Part shown: positions 8,155 through 17,018 of the stretch, piece after piece
How the letters are laid out: every line of letters begins with the position of its first letter
Position numbering within the stretch: position 1 is the first letter of the stretch
Source of the DNA: Gemmatimonadota bacterium
GTDB taxonomy: Bacteria > Gemmatimonadota > Gemmatimonadetes > Palauibacterales > KS3-K002
Assembly (NCBI GenBank): GCA_020344215.1
Contig: CP070815.1
Span: 3,181,087 to 3,245,086 of the forward strand
Length of the DNA: 64,000 nt
Direction: 5' to 3'
The notes under the pieces: generated by a model
Databases searched by the model: none
What the model saw: only the letters and a program-made list of their open reading frames with translations
Told to the model about the DNA's origin: nothing
Translations under genes and position numbers: made by a program

Positions 8155-9345
8155 ATGAGCCGTCCAACCGGAGAGCCAAGCCAACCGAATCGGGAGATCA
8201 GTCGCAGGGACTTCGTCCGCCTGTCGGCCCTAGCCGTTGGCGGTGCCGCGGTGGGTGGGTGCGGTAACGGCTCGGCGGGGACACCGCAGGAGCCGCCGAT
8301 CCCGCCGGAACCCACGGCTACCGTGTCGGCGGTGCGTGGGACCGACCTCTACGCCATGACCCGCGACGCCTTGGATGCGATCGGGGGGATCCAAGAGGTC
8401 GTCCACGAAGGTGAAACGGTCTTCATCAAGCCGAACATGGTGACGCTGCCCTGGGCGTCGTCGGGCAACGTCTTCGCCAACGGCGAGTGCACCAAGCCGG
8501 AGATCTGCATCGCCACGGCCGAGGAGTGCCTGAAGGCCGGCGCCGCCGAGGTGATCATCGGCGACGGTTCCCAGATGCCGGCCTTCGATTGGGAGCTCGC
8601 CACGACCCTGGACGGCTCGACGAACCTCGTCGCAGAGGCGGAACGTCTGAGCTCGGAGTACGCCGGCAACTGCAGGGTGGCCTCGCTCGAGGTCGACTCG
8701 CCCGACTGGGATGAGGTCCCCTCAGGCACCTACCTCGGCACGATCGCGACGTCCAGCCTCGTTACCCGAGCCGACCGCGTAATCACGGTGCCCGTCGCCA
8801 AGACGCACTGCTGGGCGCAGCTGACGCTGGGGCTGAAGAACTTCGTCGGCGTCACGTCGCTGGCACGCTATGCGGGAGGCACCAATGATCGCGGGGTGGT
8901 ATTCGATCACAGCAGCACGCGTTCGATCGCCGAGATTTATCTCGATGTGGTCGACGGTGTGAGGCCTGACCTCGCGATTGTCGACTTCTCCATCGGAGTC
9001 GAGGGCGACGGCCCGACCACCGGTCACGGCGGCCGAACAGTCAACATGCGGAACCGGCTCGGGTCCTGGCTCGTCCTCGCCAGCACCGATGTTGTAGCGG
9101 CCGACGCGACGGCGGCCTGGATCATGAGCCACGATCCGGCTCGCATAACCCAGCTCGGGATGGCGTACTCCATGGGGCTGGGCGAGTGTCGCACGAACTA
9201 CATCGAGGTGGTGGGTGAGCGGCTCGACAGCCTGAGGGTCGCATGGGCCCGGGCCGTGCTCAGGAACCGGCTGGGCAGTTGCCCGTTCTCGGCGCAGTAC
9301 TACGCGGCGGGGCATCGCCAGGGGCGTCACGGTCTGGCAGTCTGA
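8155..9345 (+). CDS. Tat-exported DUF362 domain protein
   Basis: 396 residues. ATG 8155 follows AGGGAGG (8142-8148) and gives a twin-arginine signal (SRRDFVRLSALAVGGAAVGGC) with a Cys that could be lipidated. The DUF362 body starts at VFIKPNMVTL and includes VPVAKTHCWAQLTLGLKNFVG. DUF362 proteins are often linked to iron-sulfur or metal chemistry, but no 4Fe-4S ferredoxin motif is present here. The Tat signal suggests it folds, possibly with a cofactor, before export. Substrate unknown. Confidence 0.85.
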   Translation: MSRPTGEPSQPNREISRRDFVRLSALAVGGAAVGGCGNGSAGTPQEPPIPPEPTATVSAVRGTDLYAMTRDALDAIGGIQEVVHEGETVFIKPNMVTLPWASSGNVFANGECTKPEICIATAEECLKAGAAEVIIGDGSQMPAFDWELATTLDGSTNLVAEAERLSSEYAGNCRVASLEVDSPDWDEVPSGTYLGTIATSSLVTRADRVITVPVAKTHCWAQLTLGLKNFVGVTSLARYAGGTNDRGVVFDHSSTRSIAEIYLDVVDGVRPDLAIVDFSIGVEGDGPTTGHGGRTVNMRNRLGSWLVLASTDVVAADATAAWIMSHDPARITQLGMAYSMGLGECRTNYIEVVGERLDSLRVAWARAVLRNRLGSCPFSAQYYAAGHRQGRHGLAV

Positions 9346-9490
9346 AGCGGCACCGCACAGGCGGTCAGGCGGCGGTAGGCGACGGTTCTGTGCGGGGCAG
9401 AGAGTGGACAACCGAAAGCTAGGCGACTGCGTCCAACAGGCAGAGACGCAAGGAAGCCGGGAACCCACGTCGTAATCTAGCCCACGCTTT

Positions 9491-11926
9491 GTGGGGGTGA
9501 CCGTGAAGGCAGTGTGGGGCTGGACGCGCCGGCGCTCTAGGGTTGAGATGGTGCTGGCTTCGCTGGCAGCACTTGCGGGCTTGGGGCTGGCGGCGGTGGT
9601 CTTCGAGGCCGCCATGGTCGCCCACCTCGACGATCCCATCCTGCAGGCGCCGACCCGGATCTACGGCCGTCCGCTCGTTCTGTATCTCGGGATGCGGCCC
9701 GGCCGGGCGACGGTCGAGGAGCAACTCGAACGGCTGGGGTACGTTCCTTCGAGCAGCCGCGATGTCGGGTCCGGTGAGTACCGGCTCGGCAGGCGCAGCT
9801 GGATCATCGGTCAGCGGGTCTTCCGTCACCACGACATGCTCACCAGTGGTGGCACGGCAACCGTTCGGTTGGGTAACGACGGACGGATCACCGGGCTGGA
9901 GGATGCGAGTGGTCGAAGACAGGTCTACGTCGCTCTCGAGCCGGAACTGATCGGCACCTTCTTGGGCGCCTCTTACAAAGATCACGTACCGGTGCGCCTG
10001 TCCGACGTGCCGGACCATCTTGTCGAGGCCGTCCTCTCCGTCGAAGACCAGCGCTTCTTCGAGCACCGTGGCCTCGACCTGGTGCGAATTGCGGGCGCGA
10101 CGCTGGCGAACATGAGGGCCGGACGTGTTGTGCAGGGCGGCAGCACGCTCACCCAGCAGCTGGCGAGGACGCTGTTCCTCAGTCCGCGGCGCACGCTGAT
10201 CCGCAAGGCTCGCGAGATCGCCATCGCGCTCGCCTTGGAGTGGCGGCACGGTAAGCAAGAGATCCTCGAGGCCTATCTCAACGAAGTGTACCTCGGACAG
10301 GATGGCGGAATTGCGATCCACGGCGTGGGCCGGGCGGCGCAGTACTACTTCGCCAAAGACGTTAGCGCCCTCGATCTGAGTGAGGCCGCGACCCTCGCCG
10401 CACTGATCCGCGGTCCGAACATCTACTCGCCGTTCCGCCGGCCGCAGGCGGTGAGGGCACGCCGCGACCTGGTCTTGAGGATGATGGAGGAGCGGGGAGC
10501 GATCAGTGACGAGGAGGCGCTCGGGGCGCGCGACGCACAGCTCGAGGTGAGGGAGACCCAACGTCCGCCGCGTAGCGTGCGCTACTTCCTCGACTACGTG
10601 GGCGAGCAGTTGGATGCCGGCAACCGCGACGCCTTCAGCGGCGGTGGGCTGGCTGTGTTCACGACGCTGGACATGCGACTGCAGAGCGCTGCCGAGGGCG
10701 CAGTTCGTGAGGGGCTCAAACAGCTCGAGGCTCAGTATCCCGACCTCCTGCGTCTTGATAGCCCTCTGCAGGCGGCGCTCGTGGCCATCGATCCGCGCAG
10801 CGGCGAGATCCTCACCATGGTGGGAGGGCGCGATTACGGAAGCTCGCAGTTCAACCGGGCCGTCAAAGCGCGCCGGCAACCGGGGAGCGCCTTCAAGCCC
10901 ATCGTGAGCATCGCCGCGCTGTCGCGCCGTGGCTGGGACCCGGATGACGACGAGCGGCCCTTTACTCTGGCCTCCGTACTCCACGATGAGAGGCTGGTGG
11001 TGCAGACTCCACAAGGCCCCTGGGAGCCTGTGAACTACGATCGCCGCTTCCGCGGGCCGATCGCCCTGCGCGACGCGCTCGAGCGGTCGCTGAACGTTCC
11101 GTTCGCCAGGCTCGGCATGGCGGTGGGCCCGCAGCGTATCGTCGAGACGGCGCGGGCCCTGGGAATCGGTGGCCCGCTGATCGCCGTTCCCAGCATCGCA
11201 CTCGGCTCGAACGAAGTCACCCCGCTCGAGCTTACCCGGGCCTATGGTGTCCTGGCAGCCGGTGGGTATCGTGCGGAGTCGCGTGCGGTTCTCGGCGCGC
11301 TCGATCGCGAGGGGAACGTCATCGCCCGGAACGATCTGACCGGCGAGCAGGTCTACGATCCCGCCGAGGCGTATCTGGTGACGTCGGCGCTGCGCGGCGC
11401 CGTCGAGCGAGGAACCGGCCGTGGGCTGCGGACGATGGGCTACCGCGGTGACGTCGCGGCAAAGTCGGGGACGACGAACGACTTCCGCGACGGCTGGTTC
11501 ATCGGTTACACGCCCTCCCTGGCGGTCGGGGTCTGGGTCGGTTTCGACGACGGCCAGAGCATCGACTTGCCCGGCGCGAGGGTGGCGCTGCCGATCTTCA
11601 CCCGCTTTCTGGTCGCCGCACTCGGCGAGTACGGGGACAGCGGCCCCTACGGAGGCGCAGAGTTCACACATCCGCCCGGTCTCGAGATGGTGGAGATCGA
11701 TCCGCGCACGGGCCTCCGTGCCGGGCCCGGTTGTCGCGGCACGTACGAGCTATTCCTGCGCGGTACGGCGCCACGGCAGAGCTGCTCGCCGTGGTTCCGC
11801 GTGATTCGCTATCTAGGCGCGGGTGAATTCCGATTCGACGATGAGGTCGCTCGCCTACGTCGACAGCTGCTCCGGCTGCTGGAGCGCGATGGGCGCCGCC
11901 GTGGCGGCGGAAATCGGTTCGAGTGA
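9491..11926 (+). CDS. Class A penicillin-binding protein (PBP1-type transglycosylase/transpeptidase)
   Basis: 811 residues, typical for PBP1b. Order: a short cytoplasmic arginine-rich start, one membrane helix (around residues 20-40), a UB2H-like region, a GT51 glycosyltransferase (AVLSVEDQRFFEHRG with catalytic Glu, GGSTLTQQLARTL, KQEILEAYLNEVYLG) and a transpeptidase domain with SxxK (PGSAFKPI), SLN (ERSLNVPFAR) and KSGTT. It polymerises and cross-links peptidoglycan in the periplasm. All key residues are present. Start GTG 9491; GTG 9497 is also possible. It is transcribed alone. Confidence 0.95.
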   Translation: MGVTVKAVWGWTRRRSRVEMVLASLAALAGLGLAAVVFEAAMVAHLDDPILQAPTRIYGRPLVLYLGMRPGRATVEEQLERLGYVPSSSRDVGSGEYRLGRRSWIIGQRVFRHHDMLTSGGTATVRLGNDGRITGLEDASGRRQVYVALEPELIGTFLGASYKDHVPVRLSDVPDHLVEAVLSVEDQRFFEHRGLDLVRIAGATLANMRAGRVVQGGSTLTQQLARTLFLSPRRTLIRKAREIAIALALEWRHGKQEILEAYLNEVYLGQDGGIAIHGVGRAAQYYFAKDVSALDLSEAATLAALIRGPNIYSPFRRPQAVRARRDLVLRMMEERGAISDEEALGARDAQLEVRETQRPPRSVRYFLDYVGEQLDAGNRDAFSGGGLAVFTTLDMRLQSAAEGAVREGLKQLEAQYPDLLRLDSPLQAALVAIDPRSGEILTMVGGRDYGSSQFNRAVKARRQPGSAFKPIVSIAALSRRGWDPDDDERPFTLASVLHDERLVVQTPQGPWEPVNYDRRFRGPIALRDALERSLNVPFARLGMAVGPQRIVETARALGIGGPLIAVPSIALGSNEVTPLELTRAYGVLAAGGYRAESRAVLGALDREGNVIARNDLTGEQVYDPAEAYLVTSALRGAVERGTGRGLRTMGYRGDVAAKSGTTNDFRDGWFIGYTPSLAVGVWVGFDDGQSIDLPGARVALPIFTRFLVAALGEYGDSGPYGGAEFTHPPGLEMVEIDPRTGLRAGPGCRGTYELFLRGTAPRQSCSPWFRVIRYLGAGEFRFDDEVARLRRQLLRLLERDGRRRGGGNRFE

Positions 11927-12159
11927 CGCCTCAGCCGGGCCCACGTCGAAGCTGACCCTATCCTTCATTCTAGCCCCGCACTCCTCGAGCGGACTCCGCC
12001 GCCGTTCGGTTTGACTGCCGTCCCGATCAGTCGTACCGTAGTGGCCGAAATTCATGCTACGGATATGAGGAATGTCCGCGAGCGGTGCTTGGCAAAGGCG
12101 GGCTGCCGGGATTCCCACTGGAGTGGTGAGTCGGCTAGCCGGCTGTAGAGGAGCTTGTC

Positions 12160-12609
12160 ATGTCGTTGACGACAAAGGAGAAAGAGCTCGTATCCGTCGG
12201 TGCATCGCTGGCTGCAGGCTGCAAGCCATGCACGAACTACCATCTTAGAGCGGTGCGTAAGGCGGAGGCGTCGGACGAAGAGATCGAGCGGGCGATGTCG
12301 CACGCCATCGCCGTGCGCGATAACGCGAGAAAGATCATGGAGCGGCATGGGCTGAAACTTCTCGGGCGCAAGTTCCGGCGACCTGTCGAGGAGGATGCTG
12401 CTACTGCTGGTAGCACGGAAGGCACCACGCGCATCCGTGAGCTGGTATGCGTCGCAGCCGCTTTCGCGGTCAACTGCACATCGAGTGCGGAGAAGCACAT
12501 CGAGGCCGCTCGTGGAGTGGGTGTCACCGATGACGAGATACAGGCGGTCGTTGACATCGCCAGGTTCATCAGGGGGAAAGCGGATTCGCTCTGCTGCAAG
12601 CTCATCTAG
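12160..12609 (+). CDS. Carboxymuconolactone decarboxylase/AhpD-like protein
   Basis: 149 residues with two repeated CMD-like helical segments. The first has the AhpD redox motif GCKPCTNYH (CxxC plus His), the peroxidatic site in alkylhydroperoxidases. The second keeps the fold (RELVCVAAAFAVNCTSSAEKH) but has lost the second Cys of the pair, so only the N-terminal half looks redox-active. A Cys pair (SLCC) near the C-terminus is an additional feature. It probably acts in the cytoplasm in peroxide or thiol chemistry. A small cysteine-rich membrane protein follows closely. Confidence 0.82.
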   Translation: MSLTTKEKELVSVGASLAAGCKPCTNYHLRAVRKAEASDEEIERAMSHAIAVRDNARKIMERHGLKLLGRKFRRPVEEDAATAGSTEGTTRIRELVCVAAAFAVNCTSSAEKHIEAARGVGVTDDEIQAVVDIARFIRGKADSLCCKLI

Positions 12610-12634
12610 CAGCAGCCATGGCAGCCTCGTCACC

Positions 12635-12892
12635 TTGTTGTTCGTAACAGGAGGGCTGAAGAGATGGTTCGCCCCAATACCGCCCATCGGCATGCTCATC
12701 TTGACTATTTTCCCTCTCTATTGGCTGCGGTTCCAGTGGGAACTCCTGCTTTTTTACCTGCTGTCGACCGCCGTGCTCGTCACGTCGATCGGTCTGAATG
12801 AGTGTTCCCGGTGCATCAACTTCGAGTGTGGGCACAACAAGGTGCCAGAGGACGTGAGGACGGCGTACCTGGGGACAGTTGGCGCGGATTGA
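12635..12892 (+). CDS. Small membrane protein with C-terminal CxxC motif
   Basis: About 85 residues from TTG 12635; TTG 12638, CTG 12656 (overlapping a GGAGG) and ATG 12692 are alternatives, so the start is uncertain. Two membrane helices (MLILTIFPLYWLRF and LLLFYLLSTAVLVTSIG) precede a cysteine-containing tail, CSRCINFECGH, that could bind metal or exchange disulfides. It starts 25 bp after the AhpD-like gene and may be co-transcribed. I do not recognise a named family. The pairing suggests redox chemistry at the membrane. Confidence 0.5.
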   Translation: MLFVTGGLKRWFAPIPPIGMLILTIFPLYWLRFQWELLLFYLLSTAVLVTSIGLNECSRCINFECGHNKVPEDVRTAYLGTVGAD

Positions 12893-13059
12893 GACCAGCT
12901 CGCGGCCACCGCACCGGGCACCCGGGTCGGGGTCTAAGTCGGTGCAGTAAGGTTCTCCAGAACGTAGAGGCGCGTCGGTCGGAGCCCCGGCGTCCGACAC
13001 GGACTCCGCCGCATGTTGCCTTGACCTCGCCGGAGGCTGGCTCGGCGGCGCCCGAGAGC

Positions 13060-13159
13060 GTGTCCGGTCGGACACCCGAGGCGCTGCCGCCCCGTGTCCG
13101 TCTGCACACGATCCGACTCTACCTCGACCCGCGCGGCGGGTGGTTCGTCGCGTAACTGA
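13060..13159 (+). promoter_or_regulatory. Paired-operator promoter module A
   Basis: GTGTCC-GGTC-GGACAC (13060-13075, perfect) and GTGTCC-GTCT-GCACAC (13094-13109) lie 34 bp apart, and GATC (13110-13113) touches the second. A TAACT box starts at 13153, 43 bp after GATC. The first downstream start codon with a good ribosome site is ATG 13287, 134 bp later. The same layout occurs at 46784 and 53461. It is probably a regulated promoter with a leader of about 120 nt. Confidence 0.6.
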
Positions 13160-13286
13160 CTGCATCGTAAGCTATTACGCGGTCGACCCTCCTGCGCGTC
13201 CTCCCCGGCCCCCAGCCTGCTTCTGTAGCCCACTGACAGCCCCGTTCGAAGCCGTCGGGGCGGGCATCGGCAGGAGGCAAAGAGTG

Positions 13287-13379
13287 ATGGCTCCCAGAAT
13301 TCGTTCCGAGATAGTCCAGGCCGCCACGGCGCTGGTGCTTTGGGTGCTGCTGGCGCTTCTCGTCACCTTCTCGGGTTGA
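13287..13379 (+). CDS. 30-residue single-helix membrane peptide
   Basis: ATG 13287 is preceded by AGGAGG (13272-13277) at 9 nt. The peptide has a short basic N-terminus (MAPRIRSEIVQ) and one hydrophobic helix (ALVLWVLLALLVTF), and ends in SG. Size and layout resemble small inner-membrane regulatory peptides. It is the first gene after operator module A. The frame is also open upstream, but no better start is seen. Function unknown. Confidence 0.45.
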   Translation: MAPRIRSEIVQAATALVLWVLLALLVTFSG

Positions 13380-13391
13380 GCGGGGGGCGCC

Positions 13392-13592
13392 GTGAAAGCG
13401 AGGCGGACGATTAGGCAGTTACTGAGAGAGGGTGCGAATCGAGTCGTCAAGCGCCTCTATCTTGCAGACGGGCGGGAGCCCATCGAGGAGGAGATTGCGG
13501 GCAACACCGGCCGAGTCTGCTACCCTGCGGGCGAGGGAGTGCTCGAGCCGATGCCTTCCGTGCCCTGCCAAAGTCTGGAAGCTGCCGCCTAA
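13392..13592 (+). CDS. Small basic hypothetical protein
   Basis: 66 residues from GTG 13392, 12 bp after the 30-residue membrane peptide, so probably in the same transcript. The N-terminal half (KARRTIRQLLREGANRVVKR) is strongly basic and helical; the C-terminal half is less protein-like. No family recognised, and the reading frame could be chance in this GC-rich DNA. The 175 bp after it hold nothing I can identify. Confidence 0.3.
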   Translation: MKARRTIRQLLREGANRVVKRLYLADGREPIEEEIAGNTGRVCYPAGEGVLEPMPSVPCQSLEAAA

Positions 13593-13767
13593 CCGAGCTC
13601 TGCCAACCTGTCTCACGGTTCGGGCGTCTAAGTGATGGACGGCGAGGGCCGGGGATCGACACACGCACTACCACGACCCGTATGGTCAGGGAGGCGGCGG
13701 GCACGGAGATCGCTCAAGTGCTCGCCAGCCCAAACTCACTCTCGAATACGGAACCTAAGAGGTTGGC

Positions 13768-16056
13768 ATGGCCTGCAATCGCGTGATGCAGCACCGGACT
13801 CGGAGCCTGGGCCTGAGGGTGGCGCTGCTGGCAGGGGTGGCGCTCTGCATCGAGGTCGATCTCCTGCATGGCCAGCAGGCCGAGGGTGAGATTCCACCGA
13901 TTCGTCGCTTCCAGGTGACGAGGGCCGGCTCGGAGATCGAGATCGACGGGGTGATGGACGAGCCGGCGTGGTCGGACGCTGTCTCCATCGATCTGCCATG
14001 GGAATGGTTCCCGGGAGATAACACGCCGGCGCCTGTGGCGACCGACTGCCGGGTCGCCTTCGACGACACCAGGCTCTACATCGGCTGCCGCGCCCTCGAT
14101 CAAGACCCGGCTCAAGTTCGGGCGCATCTGGCGGATCGCGATGACCTGGACCGGCTGCTGCAGGACGACCACCTCGGCTTTCTACTCGACACGTTCAACG
14201 ACCAGCGACGGGCTTTCCAGTTCCGGGTGAACCCGCTGGGTGTGCAGGCCGACGCGATCCTATCGACGTCGGAGGGCTTCGAGGATTTCTCATGGGACGC
14301 CATCTGGGACTCGAAGGGCAATATCACGGCGGACGGCTATGTCGTTGAGATCGGCATACCGTTCCGCTCGCTGCGCTTCCCGGCCGGCGAGCAGGCCCAA
14401 ACGTGGGGCTTCCAGGCTTTTCGCTCGTACCCGCGCAGCGTGAGGCACCGGATCGCCTCCTCCTGGACCGACCGCAACAACACCTGTCTTCTGTGCCAGA
14501 CCAACAAGCTGGATGGGCTGGAAGGGATCGCTCCGGGACACAACCTGGAGTTCGACCCGACCTTCACCTCGAGCCGCACGGACACGATCGCCGGCTTCCC
14601 GGACGGCGATATGGACGACGGCGACATCGAGCCGGAGCTCGGGCTCACCGCCTTCTGGGGCGTCACGCCCGGCCTCATGCTGGCGGGCGCGCTGAACCCG
14701 GACTTCTCACAGGTGGAGGCGGACGTCGCCCAGCTCGAGGTGAATGCGCGCTTCGCGCTCTTCTACCCCGAGAAGCGGCCGTTCTTCCTGGAGGGCGCCG
14801 ACTATTTCCTGACACCGATCGATGCGGTCTTCACCCGGACCGTGGTCGAGCCGCTGGCCGGGCTCAAGCTCACCGGTAAGGAGGGCAAGAACGCCGTCGG
14901 CGTGTTCGCCACCCAGGACACGCTCAACAACCTGATAATGGCGACCAATCAGGCGTCGGTGCCGATCTCCCTGGATCAGGACGTGACAGGCGGCGTGGTA
15001 CGTTACCGCCGAGATGTGGGCGGCTCCTCGACCGTGGGGGTGCTCTATACCGGCCGGCTTGCGGACGACTATTACAACCACGCGGCCGGCGTCGACGCCT
15101 TCTGGCAAATCTCCTCAGCGAACAGCATGCGGCTCCAGTACCTGTACACGTTCAGCGATCTGCCGGACGAAGTCGCGGAGACCTGGGGCCAGGCGACCGA
15201 GGCGTTCGAGGGGGACGGAATCGCGGTGGAGTTCCAACATGTCAGTCGCAATTGGGGGGCCTGGGCCGAATACCTCGATCTGGACCCGGACGTCCGGGCC
15301 GACTTCGGTTTCATACGGCGGGTCGACCTGCGCGAGATCGACGTGGGCGTGCAGCGCGTTGTCTGGGGCAGCTCGGACGGCTGGTTCTCACGCCTGGACT
15401 TGGGTGTGGGGTACGAGCGTACGGAGGACCATGATGGCCTGCTCACCGACCAGTCGGTCAGTGCGTTCGCCGGCTACTCGGGTCCGCTGCAGACGGAACT
15501 GGGCCTGATGGTTTCCGCCGACAAAGAGTACTTCGATGGCGTGACATACGACCTGGTGCGCGGCCACGGCCACATCGAGATCCGTCCCTCGGGGAAGCTC
15601 GCGCTCACGCTGTTCGCCGCTCTAGGAGACGCCATCGATTACGCCAACTCGCGCGAAGCGGATGAGTTGCAGATCGGGCCGGGCCTGAGTTTGGCTGTCG
15701 GCCGCCACTTCAGGATGGATCTGGACCACAGCCTGCAGCGGCTGTCGTTCGAAGGTGACAAGATCGTCACGGAATACCTCACTCAGGCACGTCTACTCTA
15801 TCACCTGAACGTTCGCAGCTTCGTCCGTCTGATACTCCAGTACCGGGACGTGTCCCGGGACCCGGACATGTACGAACTACCGGTCGAGCCGGAGACCGAG
15901 GGCTTGTTCAGCGAGCTTCTCTTCACCTACAAGGTCAACCCGAAGACGGTACTCTACCTGGGTTACTCCGACACGCGATTGGGGAACAACGACGCGTCTC
16001 TGACGCAAACGGGTCGGACGTTCTTCCTGAAGATCGGGTACGCTCTGAGGGTCTGA
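13768..16056 (+). CDS. Exported CBM9-like/DUF5916 protein
   Basis: 762 residues. A signal peptide (LRVALLAGVALCIEVDLLHG) is followed by a family 9 carbohydrate-binding-like beta-sandwich (IEIDGVMDEPAWSDA, DTRLYIGCRA, residues 45-200). The DUF5916 region follows, with the typical LNPDFSQVEADVAQLEVNAR and PEKRPFFLEGAD motifs, and a C-terminal half rich in alternating beta strands resembling an outer-membrane barrel. These proteins are common in Gemmatimonadota, Acidobacteriota and Bacteroidota. The substrate is unknown; the surface location is inferred. It sits 41 bp upstream of the metallo-hydrolase gene. Confidence 0.9.
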   Translation: MACNRVMQHRTRSLGLRVALLAGVALCIEVDLLHGQQAEGEIPPIRRFQVTRAGSEIEIDGVMDEPAWSDAVSIDLPWEWFPGDNTPAPVATDCRVAFDDTRLYIGCRALDQDPAQVRAHLADRDDLDRLLQDDHLGFLLDTFNDQRRAFQFRVNPLGVQADAILSTSEGFEDFSWDAIWDSKGNITADGYVVEIGIPFRSLRFPAGEQAQTWGFQAFRSYPRSVRHRIASSWTDRNNTCLLCQTNKLDGLEGIAPGHNLEFDPTFTSSRTDTIAGFPDGDMDDGDIEPELGLTAFWGVTPGLMLAGALNPDFSQVEADVAQLEVNARFALFYPEKRPFFLEGADYFLTPIDAVFTRTVVEPLAGLKLTGKEGKNAVGVFATQDTLNNLIMATNQASVPISLDQDVTGGVVRYRRDVGGSSTVGVLYTGRLADDYYNHAAGVDAFWQISSANSMRLQYLYTFSDLPDEVAETWGQATEAFEGDGIAVEFQHVSRNWGAWAEYLDLDPDVRADFGFIRRVDLREIDVGVQRVVWGSSDGWFSRLDLGVGYERTEDHDGLLTDQSVSAFAGYSGPLQTELGLMVSADKEYFDGVTYDLVRGHGHIEIRPSGKLALTLFAALGDAIDYANSREADELQIGPGLSLAVGRHFRMDLDHSLQRLSFEGDKIVTEYLTQARLLYHLNVRSFVRLILQYRDVSRDPDMYELPVEPETEGLFSELLFTYKVNPKTVLYLGYSDTRLGNNDASLTQTGRTFFLKIGYALRV

Positions 16057-16097
16057 TTGTCCGCTGCGCCCGGGACACGCAATGCTTGGAGTGAGCC

Positions 16098-16967
16098 ATG
16101 AACGCGCTGGCGCCCCTGCTCTCGCTCGGTTTGGCCTCGCTGGTCTTCGGGCCCTCCGCGCTGGGGGAGCGCGGGACTGACGAGCGGTCGACGCAAGCCT
16201 GCGTAGCGAGCGATTCGGTGGTCATTACTCAGCTTGCCGTTGCCGGGTGGATGGTCTCGGCCGGCGGCAGGACCCTGATCATCGACGCGCTGCACCGGCA
16301 CCCGCGGCACGCGCCGGTCGCTGAGACCCTGGAGCGGCTCGAGCACGCGTCGCCACCGTTCGACGAGATCGAGCTGGTTCTCGTATCGCACGCCCACAGC
16401 GATCACTTCCATTATGAGTCCACGGCCGAGCATCTCAGGCGCAACCCGAACGCGGTGCTCGTATCCGGCCGGCTCGTCCACGATCAGCTGACTGAGCTGA
16501 GCGACTTCGAGCGTTTCAGCGATCGGGTGATCGTGGCGGCGCCGGAGCCTGGAGAGGTCGTGGAGCTTGACGCGAACGGGATGAAAATTAAGGTCTTTCG
16601 CCTCAGCCACGGCGAGCCGAACGCCGATTACAGTGCGGACAACCTGGGGATGATTGTAGATCTGTGCGGGGTGAAGGTCTTGAACACCGGGGATATTGTC
16701 CCGACGGGTCAGACCGCTGTCTTCCGCCAGGCTCTCCCGGGTAGCGAAGGCGTCGACATCGCGTTCCTGGCGTTCACCATGTTCGACGAGGAGAACTTGC
16801 CTGAGGCGGCGACGATAATCGACGATTACATCAAGCCCCGCTACATCATCCCATCACATCTCTACGAGCAGCATTTCGGCGAGTTCACGAAGGCGATCGA
16901 GGACCGCTACCCCAAGGCCGTCATCTTCCACTCGAAGGGGGAGGTGAAGGTGCGAGTCACGCGTTGA
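16098..16967 (+). CDS. Exported metallo-beta-lactamase-fold hydrolase
   Basis: 289 residues with an N-terminal signal-like helix (LLSLGLASLVFGPSALG). The HxHxDH metal motif is present as SHAHSDHFHYE, with later ligands likely in FRLSHGE, LNTGDIV and PSHLYEQHF. The layout resembles the UlaG/YtnP-like branch of the fold. It should bind two zinc or manganese ions and hydrolyse an ester, lactone or phosphodiester in the periplasm; the substrate cannot be told. It probably shares a transcript with the DUF5916 gene. Confidence 0.85.
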   Translation: MNALAPLLSLGLASLVFGPSALGERGTDERSTQACVASDSVVITQLAVAGWMVSAGGRTLIIDALHRHPRHAPVAETLERLEHASPPFDEIELVLVSHAHSDHFHYESTAEHLRRNPNAVLVSGRLVHDQLTELSDFERFSDRVIVAAPEPGEVVELDANGMKIKVFRLSHGEPNADYSADNLGMIVDLCGVKVLNTGDIVPTGQTAVFRQALPGSEGVDIAFLAFTMFDEENLPEAATIIDDYIKPRYIIPSHLYEQHFGEFTKAIEDRYPKAVIFHSKGEVKVRVTR

Positions 16968-16985
16968 ACCTCGAGAACTGGCATG

Positions 16986-17011
16986 GCTTCCCCGGCTGTT
17001 CTCGGGGAAGC
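16986..17011. terminator. Bidirectional hairpin between convergent genes
   Basis: GCTTCCCCG (16986-16994) pairs with CGGGGAAGC (17003-17011) over 9 bp. It lacks a strong T-run, but its place between two converging stop codons fits a shared terminator. Confidence 0.5.
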
Positions 17012-17018
17012 GCTGAGG

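Noticed and set aside
9419..11671. Long minus-strand open frame of 750 codons opposite the PBP gene, and similar long frames opposite the vWA, GH97, M3 and DsrK-like genes
   Set aside because: These are frames kept open by high GC content opposite well-conserved genes; their translations have no domain signatures.
12023..12159. Possible short gene or RNA before the AhpD-like gene
   Set aside because: No start codon with a ribosome site and no stable hairpin with a T-run could be seen.
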